Shown in pieces: positions 47,915 to 58,799 of a stretch of DNA of 64,000 bases (position 1 is the stretch's first letter; each line of letters begins with the position of its first letter). A model generated the notes under the pieces. It had not been told where the DNA came from. It was given only the letters and a program-made list of their open reading frames with translations, and searched no databases. Where the stretch lies: NCBI GenBank assembly GCA_023101885.1, contig JALPQD010000206.1, forward strand, positions 2,024,607 to 2,088,606, read 5' to 3'. Both the position numbers and the translations under genes were made by a program. The DNA is from Typhlomys cinereus. Taxonomy: Eukaryota; Chordata; Mammalia; Rodentia; Platacanthomyidae.

Positions 47915-48203
47915 AAATTTTTTTTATTATTATTTATTCAAATGTGCGCATGTGCGTGTGTATGTGTCTGCGTGTGTGTGTGTGTCTGTGTCTGTGTATG
48001 TGTAGAACCACAGACGATTTCGCGAACCATCATGGGCGCCTCCACCTCCTTCTGCCCGGGGATTCACAGACTCCGCCCTACCAGGACCAGAAGCGCAGGC
48101 CGCCCCGCTTCCGCCTGGCGTCTATACGTGGGATCTGGGATCCGAACTCAGGACCCTCCGCCTACAAGGCAGAGGCTTAACCCCTGAGCCACCTCTCCAG
48201 CCC
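47915..48203 (-). mobile_element. B2-like SINE inserted in the tail of L1-A, with TSD
   Basis: On the minus strand it starts GGGCTGGAGAGGTGGCTCAGG and carries GAGTTCGGATCCCAG (B box). The CpG-rich body, CA/GCAC-rich segment and AAT-repeat tail are as in the 6.16 kb copy. The 12 bp TAAACATTTTTT flanks it (47903-47914 and 48204-48215), nested inside the L1-A tail. The SINE is therefore younger than L1-A. T/A-rich tails are preferred L1-endonuclease targets. Confidence 0.9.
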
Positions 48204-49320
48204 TAAACATTTTTTATTATCTTTGCTCATACAAACTTAATAGGTACACCGGTTCCCTTCCTCCCCCCCCCACTCCTCTGCTCCCCCTCTCCTCACCCCT
48301 CCCTCCCCATCCCCCAGTGCCTCCCCTGCCCAAATCCCCAGAGAGTCCTTTAATGTGCATGCCAAACTCTCCTCTAGGTCCTCCTCTCCGACGACATACA
48401 ATGACCGGGCGGCATTTCCCTGAACCCTTTCCTTTGTTCCCCTTAGGCATAGGAACACTATTTTGGCTGTCAATCCCTTGCCTCCAAGGATCTTGGTGCC
48501 TTTAGCACATGCTAGACTTTGTGGAGTCAATAGTGTGTTGGACATTGTGCAGGGCATGCGAAGTCCAATTATGATTGCTTCAGCCCTAACTTGTGTGGAG
48601 TATCTTACATATCATTGCTCCTCCCATCCTTGTGCTCTTACACTCTTACCACCCCCTCTTCCGCAAATTTCCCTGAGCTTCAGGATGGGGAGAGATTAGG
48701 CTGGCCTAGTTCTAGGTGGTTGATATAGAGTCTCTGAAGTTCTGGATTACGGTTTGTTGATTTTTCTTTTGTGTTTTGCTGCTCCTGCAATGACCTTCAC
48801 TCCATCCTGATGGGTATTGGATGTCACCCCCTAGCCAGAGATAAAAAGCTGTTAAGCTAGAGTCTTGTTATAAGAGTATATTCAAAGGTAGATGTAATAA
48901 AAGCAGGAAACCATAGTGAGGGAGGGGTCCATCACCCATTTGCAAAATGGTTCCTTATTAACTGCCATACTATATGCCCTCCCCTTCTGGTGAGATCACA
49001 CACGCTCAGTTGTAAATGATCAGGAACGAAAAGTCTGTGAACTTAACCAGATGTCTCATTGCTTACTTACAATCCTTGATGGTGGCCTATTTTCTCTGCT
49101 GTAACATGGTCCCCTCTCTCCATGTTTCTGGTATGGCCCTCCTACCCCATATCTCCTGTTCATACTCCTTGCAATTACAGTATTACAGAGATTTATCGTC
49201 GAGTGTCTCTAGGTGGGCTGGGTGGGTTTGGTACTAGGAGCCACCTATTAGGGAGTACATACAGCGCTTAATTTTCTGGGTCTGGGATACTTCACTTAAT
49301 ATAATTGTTTCTAATGACAT

Positions 49321-52300
49321 CTATTTCCCGACAAATAACAGTAATTCATCATTTTTGATGGCTGAGTAGTACTCCATTGTATAGATGTACCACCTTTTCT
49401 TTATCCACTCGTCAACTGTTGGACATTTGGGTTGATTCCATGACTTTGCTATTGTAAACAGTGCTGCTATGAACATGGTCGCACTTGTGCTACCGAGGTG
49501 AACCTCTGGTCCATGGGGGGTTATTCCCAGAAGTGGAATCGCAGGGTCATATGGCAATTCAATCTTTAATTTCTTTAAGAATCTCCAGATGGCTCGCCAG
49601 AGTGGCTGTATGAGCCTGCATTCCCACCAGCAATGTAGGAGAGTTCCCCTCTCTCCACATCCTCTCCAGCATTTGGTGGTGTTTGTATTGTGGATTTTTG
49701 CCATCCTGACCAGGGTGAGATGATATCTCAGGGAAGTTTTGATTTGCATTTCCCTGATGGCTAAGGAAGTGGATCATTTTTTAAGATATTTGTTAGATAT
49801 TTTAATTTCCTCCCTGGTAAAGTTTCTTTTAAGTTCCAGGGTCCATTTTTTAATTGGGCCATTGGTTTCCTTGGTGTTTAGTTTTCTAAGTTCTTTGTGC
49901 ACTCTGGACAGTAGAGCTCTATCAGATATGGGGTTAGTGAAGATTTTCTCCCATTCTTTGCGTTGCCTTTGAGTTCGTGTTATAATCTCTTTATCTGAAC
50001 AAAAACTCTTTAATTTCACAAGATCCCAACTGTTGAGAGTTGGTGCCAGTGACTGTGCTATTGGATGTCTGTTTAGGAACTGTTGACCTAGCCCAATCAT
50101 CTCAAGGGAATTCCCTACCCTATCAACTAAGGTTTTTATAGTCTCTGGCCTTAAATCAAGGTCCTTGATCCATTTGGAATTAAGTCTTGTATAAGGTGAC
50201 AAGTACAGGTCCAGTTTTAATCTTCTACATGTGGAGATTCAGTTTTGCCAGCACCATTTGTTGAAGATACTATTCTTTTTCCCTTGGATTTTTTGGGCCC
50301 CTTTGTCAAAGACCAAATGGCTGTAATTTTGTGGTCTTATATCTGAGTCTTCAACCCTTATCCATTGATCTGTATGTCTATTTTGGAGCCAGTACCAGGC
50401 TGTTTTTACAACAATAGATTTGTAGTATAGACTAAGGTTTGGTACGGTGATACCTCCAGCAGTGTTTTTGTTACTCAGGATTGTCTTTGCTATCCTGGGT
50501 CTTTTGTGCCTCCATATGAATTTTGAGATTGTTGGTCAACTTCTTTAAAGAATTGCTTTGGGATTTCAATTGGTATAGTGTTGAATTTGTACATTGCCTT
50601 TGATAGGATGGTCATTTTTACGATGTTGATTCTGCCAATCCAGGAACATGGGAGGTCTTTCCACCTACTGGTGTCTTCTGCAATTTCTTTCTTTAGGGTT
50701 TTAAAGTTTTCATTGTAAAGGTCTTTTACCTCATTGGTTAGGTTTATAGCAAGGTATTTCATTTTTTTAGGGGCTATAGTAAATGGGATTGAGTCTCTCA
50801 GGGCTTTTTCACTTCTTTCATTCTTGGCATATAGGAAAGCCACTGATTTTTGTACGTTTATTTTGTATCCTGCTACCCTGCTGAACTTATCCATTAGTTC
50901 CATGAGCTCCCTGGTGGAGTTTTTTGGGATCACTCAGGTATAATATCATGTTCATCTGCAAATAGGGATAGCTTGAATTCTTCCTTGCCAATTTGAATCC
51001 CTTTTATGCCCCTGTCTTGTCTTATGGCTTCAGCTAAGACTTCAAGTACAATATTGAATAGAAGTGGTGAGAGTGGACAGCCTTGTCTAGCTCCTGATTG
51101 AAGTGGGAATGCTTCCAGTTTTTCCCCATTGAGCATAATCCTTGCTTTGGGTTTCTTGTATACAGCTTTTATTATATTGATAAAGGTTCCTTCCATCCCT
51201 ATTGTCTCTAGCGTTTTGATAATAAAAGGCTGTTGGATCTTGTCAAAAGCTTTTTCTGCATGTATCGAGAGTATCATGTGGTCTTGGACTTTGGACTGGG
51301 TTATATGATGAATTACATTTATTGATTTGTGTATGTTGAACCAACCTTGTGTGCCGGGGATAAAACCTACTTGGTCCCCGTGGATTATCTTTTTGATACG
51401 TTTTTGAATCCTATTTGCTAAGATTTTGTTGAGAATCTTTGCGTCTGTGTTCAACAGAGAGATCAGCCTATAGTTTTCTTTTTTAAGTGAGACTTTATTA
51501 GGTTTTGGGATTAAAATGATATTAGCTTCATAGAAGGAATTTGGTAGTGTTCCTTTCTTTGCTATTTGATGGAACAGTTTAAGAAGTATTGGTGTTATTA
51601 ACTGCTTAAATGTCTGGTAGAACTCTGTGCTGAATCCATCTGGTCCAGTATATTTTTTGGTGGGAAGTTTTGAGATTACTTCCTCAATTTCCTTATAAGT
51701 TATAAGACTATTTAAATAATTCGCAACTTCCTGATTCAATTTAGGTAAGTTATGTTTACTCAGGAATTCATCCATCTCTTTTGTGTTATCAAATTTCACA
51801 GAGTATAAGTTTTTGAAATATGATGTTATAATTCTCTGGATTTCTTGGGTATCAGTTGTGATATCTCCATGTTCATTTCTAATTTTGTTGATTTGGGTTT
51901 TCTCTCTCTTGCTTTCGGTTAATTTAGCTAGGGGCGTATCAATCTTATTGATTTTTTCAAAGAACCAACTTTTTGACTGGTTGATTTTCTCTATCGTTTT
52001 CTTAATTTCAATTTCAGATATTTCTCCCCTTATTTTGCTAATCTCCTCTCTTCTACTACTTTTGGATCAGATTGCTCTAGTTTCTCTAAAACTTTAAGCT
52101 GCATTGTTAAGTTGTTAATTTCTGATGTTTCCATTTTTTTTTTTTTTGATGTAGGCATTAAGAGCTATGAACTTACCTCTTAGGACAGCTTTTATTGTGT
52201 CACAGAGATTTTTGGCAAGTTCTATTTTCATTATCGTTCACTTTCAGGAAATCTTGATTTTCCTTTTTAATTTCTTCCTGAATCCAGTTCTCATTCAGCA

Positions 52301-53051
52301 TCATATTGTTAAGTTTCCAGGAGTTAGTGTATTTTCTCTTGTTTGTTGTGTTGTGGAGGTCAAGCTTTAGGTCGTGGTGGTCTGCTAGGGCACAGGCTAG
52401 AATTTCAACTTCCCTGTATATGTGGAGATTCGTTTTGTGGCCCAATATGTGATCTATTTTGGAGAAAGTTCCATGTGCTGCTGAGAAAATTGTGTATTCT
52501 TTGTGCGTGGGTGAAAAGTTTGATATAGATCTGTAAGGTCCATTTCAGTAAGGGTTTGATTAAGTTTCAAAGTGTCTCTGTTAAGCTTTTGACCTGTTGA
52601 TCTATCCGATGTTGAGAGGGCAGTGTTGAAATACCCAAGAATTATCGTTTGGGGGTTGATTTCTCGCTGTAGGGTTTTCTTAATGAATGTGGAGGGGCCC
52701 GTATTGGGTGCAAAAATGTTCAGTATTGTGAAGTCTTCCTGGTGAATTGTACCTATGACTAAAATGCAGTATCCATCTGTGTCTCTTATGATTTTTTTTG
52801 AAGTCCACTTTGTCCGACAGCATAATAGCTACCCCTGCCTGTTTCCTGGTTCTATTAGCTTGCAGTATTTTGGACCAGCCTTTCATTCTTATGATGTGTC
52901 TATCTTTTGTGGTGAGATGAGTTTCCTGAAGGCAATAGATTGATGGGTTGTGATTTTTAATCCAAGTTTGTAATCTGTGTCTCTTAATCGGTGAGTTAAT
53001 GCCATTGACATTTAATGTTATAATGGAGAAATTATTTTTAATTCTGGACAT
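49321..53051 (-). pseudogene. L1-A ORF2 (endonuclease/reverse transcriptase), broken
   Basis: ORF2p normally nicks target DNA and reverse-transcribes L1 RNA on it. The start is chosen at 53051 (MSRIKNNFS), about 110 bp after the ORF1 stop. The N-terminal endonuclease shows LNVNGIN and LQETHL (metal-binding Asn and Glu regions), then further on ADHHDLKL (near the catalytic His). The reverse transcriptase (50930-51799) shows [12 protein letters not shown], but motif A reads SIHAEKAFD where the family has SIDAEKAFD, and motif C reads FADE where FADD is required. The C-terminal cysteine region CWRGCGE...HCWWEC is at about 49.63-49.67 kb and the end is at 49321. Open segments fall in changing frames (ends at 53051, 51799, 50933, 50202, 49749), so there are several frameshifts, plus a stop near 49.775 kb. 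Confidence 0.95.
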
Positions 53052-53158
53052 TTTTTATGTTTAGTGAATTTTGTAAGCTTATTATTTTACATTTATGTTT
53101 TTGTGGTATTATACTACTCTTCTGTCTTCCTGGATACGGTTGTTTTTTCTTCAAGTTT

Positions 53159-54172
53159 TCATATCTTTTCTAGCATTTTTTGAAGGCCTGGTTTGGTAGA
53201 CATGTATCCCTTCAAGTTGTCTTTGTGTTGGAAAACTTTTCTTTCTCCCTCAATCATGACAGATAGTTTTGCCGGGTATATCAGTCTGGGTTGGCATTTT
53301 TGCTCATTTAATACATGAAGTACGTCTTTCCAAGCTCTTCTTGCTTTTACTGTTTCCATTGAGAAGTCATTTGTTATTTTAATAGGTTTGCCTTTAAAAG
53401 TGACTTGCTTTTTTGCTCTTGAAGCTCTCAGCACCTTTCCTTTGTCTTGAATGTGGAATGTTTTGACTATTATTTGCCGTGGCGATATTCTATTTTGGTC
53501 ATATCTGTTTAGAGTGCGAAATGCCTCTTGTATTTGGATGGGCCTCTCATTCTTCAGTTGAGGGAAGTTTTCATTTATGATAATTTGAAAAATTTCCTCA
53601 GGTGTGGTATTTTGAGATTCTTGCTCTGTTATTCCATGAATGCGCATGTTAGGCTTCTTCTAGGTGTCCCATATCTCTTGAATGTTCCTCTCAAGTACCT
53701 TTTTGGCTTTAACTACCTCTTCCATTGAGCTGGTTAATTCTCCCACTTTGTCTTCAAGATCTGAGATTCTATTTTCTGCTTCGTTAGTTCTGCTGATAAG
53801 ACTCTCTGTTGAGCTTTGGGTTGAACATAACTTGTCTTTTAGCTCAGTTTTAAACTCTTCCTGAGACTGTTTTAACTGCTCTATGCCTATTTTTGTTTCT
53901 TGAACTGTTTTTCTCAACTCCTCCAAATGCCTGTTGTGTTCCTGTTCAAAGTTGTTGATGCAGTTGTTTAATTCCTCTTGGATTTCCTGTTTCATAGTAT
54001 TAATCATTTTAATGATCATACTTTGAAAGTTGTTGTCTTGGGTCTGGCTTTCTTGGCTATTTTCTGTAAATTTGTTCTGATTGGAATCCATCCTTAAGGG
54101 GTTGATTCTTTCAGTGGGAGATTGGTCTCCTTGGATTTTGTTTCTCATGTATCTGCACATTGACTTGGACAT
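53159..54172 (-). pseudogene. L1-A ORF1 (RNA-binding protein), one premature stop
   Basis: ORF1p is the L1 RNA chaperone: a trimeric coiled coil, an RRM and a C-terminal domain. Both halves lie in one frame, 337 codons in all. A single TAG stands at 53660-53662 (codon 171), where L1-B reads CTG-like Leu (IWDTLKKPN). Codons ~60-160 are heptad-rich (EELRKTVQETK, EQLKQSQEEFK, RISDLEDKVGEL), giving the coiled coil. After the stop come the RRM-type segment (EIFQIIINENFP, PIQIQEAFRT) and the C-terminal segment (RQIIVKTFHIQDKGKVLRASR, ITNDFS). Except for the one stop it looks intact. Start at MSKSMCRYM; a second in-frame Met (MDSNQNKF) lies 27 codons on, and the region around it is shared with L1-B. 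Confidence 0.95.
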
Positions 54173-55004
54173 TGTTGTTTTGTCTTCTAGGGCTTTTCAG
54201 TTTCTGTGTGTTTTTGACTTAACTGATTTAGTTGGTATTACTACACTTGGGCAGTTGTTACCAGTGCTTGCCTTGGGTTGGGTATGTTTGTCTTTTGTTA
54301 TTGTTATTTCCTAGCTGAGGCTATTAGGCTGTTTAGTACATCAGTTAAATCAGGTTAAGTAGAGAGGGGGTGAGTATTAGTATGGTCGTGCACTTTTATG
54401 ATGTAGTATTTTGGTGATATGTGAGGGTGAGTAGTGTATTCCCTGGAGTTGTATATGTTTTTGGGGTGGCTGTATGGAAAGGTTATTCTACAGTGATTAA
54501 TATTAGAAAGGAACAGTTAGGTGAAAAAAAAAAGGGGGAGGTTTACTTATCTTTGGGCTGGATGTGAAGAATCTCTCCCATGTGATAGGATGATTGTAGA
54601 GGTTTTCAGATGTATGGCCTTTGACTCTTAGAACATTGCTTGAGTTTTCTTTGGACTCTATTGAATTCTGAGTAGCAGTGTGTCTTCTGTAGAGCACTTG
54701 TGCGGGTCCCCCATGGGCCAGAGAGGCAGAGGGTCTGATGTTGTTGGCAGAAGTCTTCACCTGGGGCCTGGGACTTCGCTTAGTGGCCTTCCCAAGCTCC
54801 AAGTATGGAGGAATGTGAGCAAGTCCTGTCCAGTTGGTCTGACAGGCGGCTGGGAGGAAGAAAGGGGCTGGGGCCCGGGGGGCGGGGCACAGGGACATGG
54901 GGCGACCTGGGGGTTGCTGGGGGGCGGGGCGGGGCAGACCGGACTGGCTCACTCACCTGGGGATGGCAGCGCGGACTGAGGCGGCGTGGGAGGGAGAAAG
55001 GGGG
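54173..55004 (-). promoter_or_regulatory. L1-A 5' UTR, GC-rich internal promoter
   Basis: The first ~330 bp of the element (54680-55004) are strongly GC-rich and CpG-bearing amid AT-rich DNA, with tandem GC boxes (GGGGCGGGGCGGGGC at 54921-54935) and another GGGGGCGGGGC near 54.88 kb. L1 5' UTRs act as pol II promoters without TATA boxes, and this fits. I see no tandem monomers of the mouse A/T/G type. A 149-codon sense open frame (54503-54952, from about 52 bp inside the 5' end) runs upstream of ORF1. Confidence 0.8.
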
Positions 55005-55099
55005 CTCTCATGTGACAATCTTGACAGCCAATATGTTTTCCTTTTTGATATGTATGTGGCTTAAAATTTTCCATGTTCTTTGCAATCTGTGTGCTTCTT

Positions 55100-56010
55100 T
55101 ATTTAAATATTTGTTGAGAGGCCAAAATCCGGAATCACATAACCTAAGTCCAGACCACCAATAACAAAGGGACATAGCTCAAACTTGGACCCGCTTAGTT
55201 GCCCAAAATCACTAACATTCAAATCATCCATAATTATATTAGATAAATGACATCTAACTTGTAGATCTGTAACATGAAATCTCCTATTTTTCATAGTTTC
55301 TTCATAAACATGACACAGAAATTGCTACTAAAATAACCAATCCTATAAATCTCTTCAGTAATCGATCTTGCATTAGAGTTAAATTGATCTGCTTCTCATC
55401 TTTTTTTTCTTCTTTTAATCAAAGTTGCTATTCTCTCTTTTGTTAAATTAGGAAATAATTGCCCACAGAATCTCTTAGCATCTATTCTGTGCTCATGACC
55501 TCTCTCAATACTACTTCCACAATTATCATTTGAATAATGATCACTTCTTTTCAACATTCCTTGACGCTTAACAGCAATTGTTCTTCTGTGTATAGAATGA
55601 AAGAGACAAATTTTTTGAAAGCTTTTTATAATAGAACTTGTTCTCCTTTTTCTCCTGCAGCCTCTCATTCCTTCTGTCTCATTTAAGGTCGTTATTTGCT
55701 TCCTTCACAAATTTTTTGTTTTCCAGGCTTTAGCATTGTATCTCTTTTGTTCCTTCCTGGTTACAGTTTGTGATCAATGTCATCTGTGTAACACTTTCCT
55801 TTCACATGTTTGGTCAGTTTTTCTTTTGCAAAATTCTCCACTTACTTTCAGCACAGGTAAAAGTGCTATCATATTGTCCCATGACATTTTTATTCCTAAT
55901 AAATGTCAAAATGTGTATCTGGTTTTCACTGTTTAGATGCTCTTGTGCTGAATGCTTAAATCTCAGGTCAACAGCATCAAATGTGAGACTATTAAGAAGT
56001 GATTATAAAG
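55100..56010 (-). pseudogene. coding-like remnant of unknown origin, possible retrocopy
   Basis: The clearest open segment is 55396-55668 (90 codons from an ATG), with a basic cluster (RGCRRKRR), IHRRTIAVKRQGMLKR and AKRFCGQLFPNLTKERIATL. It ends in TGA at 55396, but the same frame stays open for 34 more codons (EADQFNSNARSITEEIYRIG...), as expected if the stop is a mutation. Upstream, other frames read as protein-like stretches (LENKKFVKEANNDL; ESVTQMTLITNC), implying frameshifts. An AATAAA lies downstream near 55.10 kb on the same strand. No poly-A or TSD is evident. I do not recognise the protein. It may be a decayed processed gene or chance AT-rich coding resemblance. Confidence 0.35.
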
Positions 56011-56064
56011 GCCCTAACCTCATTACTGGGGTAGCCCAATGATGAGCAGATAACTGTGTGTAAG

Positions 56065-56390
56065 TATGGCTAGAGATGGAGAGATGTCTCAGGGATTCAA
56101 ACCTTTGCCTTACAAGCAAAAAGATCGGAGTTTGGATCCCAGACCATGCCTATGAAACACAGGTTGGAAATAGTCATGAATTGCATTCTGAATGGCCCTG
56201 GGAAACAAACCTGAAAAACTTCTGATCAAAGCAATGAAAAGGTTGAACAATTTAGAGTGATTTCTGAAGTCACCTTTGGGCCTCCACAGGCTCACAACAG
56301 CAATATCTACACACAGATACAAGCAAAGCAAACCAAAGCAAAACAAAAACAAAAACAAAAACAACAAAAAAGCTTAATTGGAGAAAACAT
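56065..56390 (+). mobile_element. older B2-like SINE, sense
   Basis: GATGGAGAGATGTCTCAGGG (A box), TTGCCTTACAAGCAAAAAG, GGAGTTTGGATCCCAGACC (B box), a body ending GGGCCTCCACAGGCTCAC and a CA/AAAAC tail. Same layout as the antisense element at 8.0 kb. Confidence 0.7.
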
Positions 56391-56394
56391 GCTA

Positions 56395-57300
56395 TTATTA
56401 CAGCTGTGAATTAAAAGTGTATCTTGTCCCATTCACTTCCCAACTTCCGAACACATATGTATACTTTCCTTTCTCCTTCCTGGTTTTTAAGAGGGAAACA
56501 GCATTCCCTACCATGTTCATCACAATATTCTGCTTCAAATGCAGTCCAATCAAATGCAGTCAAATTATTTTGAACCAAACCATTTGATACCATGAACCAA
56601 ATCAAACCTTCCTTCTTTATATTCAGTTTCTCACGTAGTTTACTACCTTGTCGAAAACCTGGTTTTTGACATCTAGTTATGCAATTTAATGTTGTTGTTG
56701 CTGTTAAGTAAGAATTGGGACTCCTTAAATCATGGCCTGTGCTAAGTTGGAATTATTTTATCATTATTTTAATACAATGCTTTATGTACTGAAATGACTC
56801 ATCAAACACAAATAAGTAGATTTACTTCAGCCAGTGTTTCCAGAACCAGCTAGAAAAAAAAAATGTGCTTCTGCCAACACCTAACCACATTTTATGCTCT
56901 CTGAACATAGAGGACATCTTTGTTGAAATTGCTTCTTGGCTTGCTACAAATGGATTTGCAGCATCTTATCGTGCATGCATGCAATCAAAAGTTTTTCCAC
57001 GTTGCAGATCAGCCCATTACATTTTATTGTTGCCATTGATTGCATCATCAGAGTTATTCATTTCTAAAAGAACATATTTTTGAATCACTTAAAATATGAC
57101 TCAGACTGGAATACTAAATTTTTAAGGGGATGACAATCTGTTTTATCTCTACACCTCTGTATTCTAGGGTATCACTTCTAAAGTTAATATTTTTTTCTTT
57201 ATCACATGAATGTATCTTAGTATTTATAAATGTATGCATTCATAAAATTTAAGAAAACTGAAAGGATTCTAAGAAGAGAGCTTGTTGCAATTACATTTTT
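56395..57300. other. mostly unassigned, possible MaLR end
   Basis: CATGAACCAAATCAAACCTTCC and TTATATTCAGTTTCTCACG near 56.60 kb resemble the 3' end of a MaLR LTR. The rest shows nothing recognisable. Confidence 0.35.
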
Positions 57301-57321
57301 TAATTTACTTAGTTATTTGCA

Positions 57322-57324
<3 letters not shown>

Positions 57325-57364
<40 letters not shown>
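57325..57364. repeat. (TG)n microsatellite
   Basis: About 20 TG units forming the tail of the antisense SINE that follows. Confidence 0.95.
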
Positions 57365-57365
<1 letters not shown>

Positions 57366-57566
57366 AGAGAGCACTGTGTGTCCCTGTGGAGGTCCAAGGG
57401 TGAATGCCAGAAACATCCTGGAATGCTTCTACCTCCTTTTTTACATCGCTCTGAGATTTCCCAGGTTCTTTCCACCAGGGCCGGAAGTGCAGGCTGCCAC
57501 CATTTCTGCCTGCCATTTTTACATGGGATGTGGGATCTGAACTCAAAAGTTTCTGCTTGCTACAAC
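57325..57566 (-). mobile_element. older B2-like SINE, antisense, cut by a younger SINE
   Basis: After the TG tract, GTCCCTGTGGAGGTCCAAGGG, TTTACATCGCTCTGAG, CATGGGATGTGGGATCTGAAC match the 8.0 kb element. The tRNA-like head is missing because the younger SINE at 57.58 kb inserted just before it. Confidence 0.7.
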
Positions 57567-57577
57567 AACATTTTAAA

Positions 57578-57874
57578 GTTTTTTTTATAACAATTTTTTA
57601 TTATATATTCAATGGTGCGTGTATGTGTGTGTTCGTGTGTGTATGTATGTGCGTGTGTATGTGTAGAACGACTGACGAATTCGGGAACCACCATGGACAC
57701 CTCCATCTCCTTGTTTACTTTGCCCGGAGATTCACAGGCTCCACCCTACCAGGACCGGAAACGCAGACCGCCCCGCTTCCACCCAGTGTCTATACGTGGG
57801 GTCTAGGATCCGAACTCAGGATCTTCCACCTACAAGGCAGAGGCTTAACCACTGAGCCACCTCTCCAGCCCCTG
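57578..57874 (-). mobile_element. B2-like SINE, young, with TSD
   Basis: On the minus strand it starts GGGGCTGGAGAGGTGGCTCAG, with TGAGTTCGGATCCTAGACC (B box), the CpG-rich body, the CA/TACGCAC segment and an AT-rich tail. The 11 bp AACATTTTAAA flanks it at 57567-57577 and 57879-57889. It lies within an older member of the same SINE superfamily. Confidence 0.85.
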
Positions 57875-58799
57875 CAATAACATTTTAAAAATAGTCTCAT
57901 TCAGAGTAAATACACATATATGTAATATTTTTAAACATTTTTTATTATTATTTCCGCTCATACAAACTTAATAGGTACACCGGTTCCCTCCCTCCCTCCT
58001 CCTCCCCCATACTCCCCTGCTCCCCCTCCCCTCAACCCTCCCTCCCCATCACCCAGTGCCTCCCCTCCCCCAATCCCCAGAGAATCCTTTAATGTGCATG
58101 CCAAACTCTCCTCTGGGTCCTCCTCTCCGATGACATACAAGGACCCAGTGGCATTTCCCTGAACCCTTTCCTGTGTTCCACTTCTATGGCTGTCAATTTC
58201 TTGTCTCCAAGGATCTTGGTGCCTTTAGCAAATGCTAGACTTTGTGGAGTCAATAGTGTGTTGGACATTGTGCAGGACATGCAAAGTCCAGTTATGGTTG
58301 TTTCGGCCCCAACTTGGGTGGAATATCTTGCATATCATTACTCCTCCCATCCTTGTGCTCTTACACTCTTACCACCCCCTCTTCCGCAAATTTCCCTGAG
58401 TTTCAGGATGGGGAGAGATTTGGCTGGCCTAGTTCTAGGTGGTTGATATAGAGTCTATGAAGTTCTGAATTATGGTTTTTTGTTTTTCTTTTGCATTTTT
58501 GCTGCTCCTGCAATGCCCTTCACTCCATCCTGATGGGTATTGTATTTCACCCCTTGCAGTCCTTGATGGAGGCCTATTTTCTCTGCTGTAACATGGTCCC
58601 CTCCTTGTTTCTGGTGTGGCCCTCCAATCCCATCCCTCTTGTTCATAATCCTTGCAATTACTGTTTAGATTTAGCTTTGAGTGTCTCAAGGTGGGCTGGG
58701 TGGGTTTGGTACTAGGAGACACCTATTAGGGAGTACATACGGCACTTAATTTTCTGGGTCTGGGATACTTCACTTAATATAATTGTTTCTAATAACATC

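Larger units (their letters stand above)
47898..55004 (-). mobile_element. full-length L1 (L1-A), minus strand, with TSD
   Basis: It has a GC-rich 5' UTR (54173-55004), ORF1 (53159-54172), ORF2 (about 49321-53051), and a 3' UTR with C-rich (reverse G-rich) tract at 48.25-48.33 kb and tail near 47.9 kb. The 15 bp CTCTCATGTGACAAT flanks it at 47883-47897 and 55005-55019, which shows that the 5' end is the true end of the insertion. Its length without the inserted SINE is about 6.8 kb, close to a full rodent L1. Both ORFs are broken, so it cannot now encode active proteins. A B2-like SINE sits in its tail. It is the best local reference for all the L1 fragments in the window. Confidence 0.97.

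Noticed and set aside
49321..50202. A separate nucleic-acid-binding gene with a Cys-rich motif
   Set aside because: CWRGC...HCWWEC is the standard C-terminal cysteine region of L1 ORF2p and lies in order within L1-A.
54503..54979. Proline- and glycine-rich frames of 99-149 codons
   Set aside because: They lie in the GC-rich 5' UTR of L1-A, where stop codons are rare. Kept only as an observation, not annotated as coding genes.
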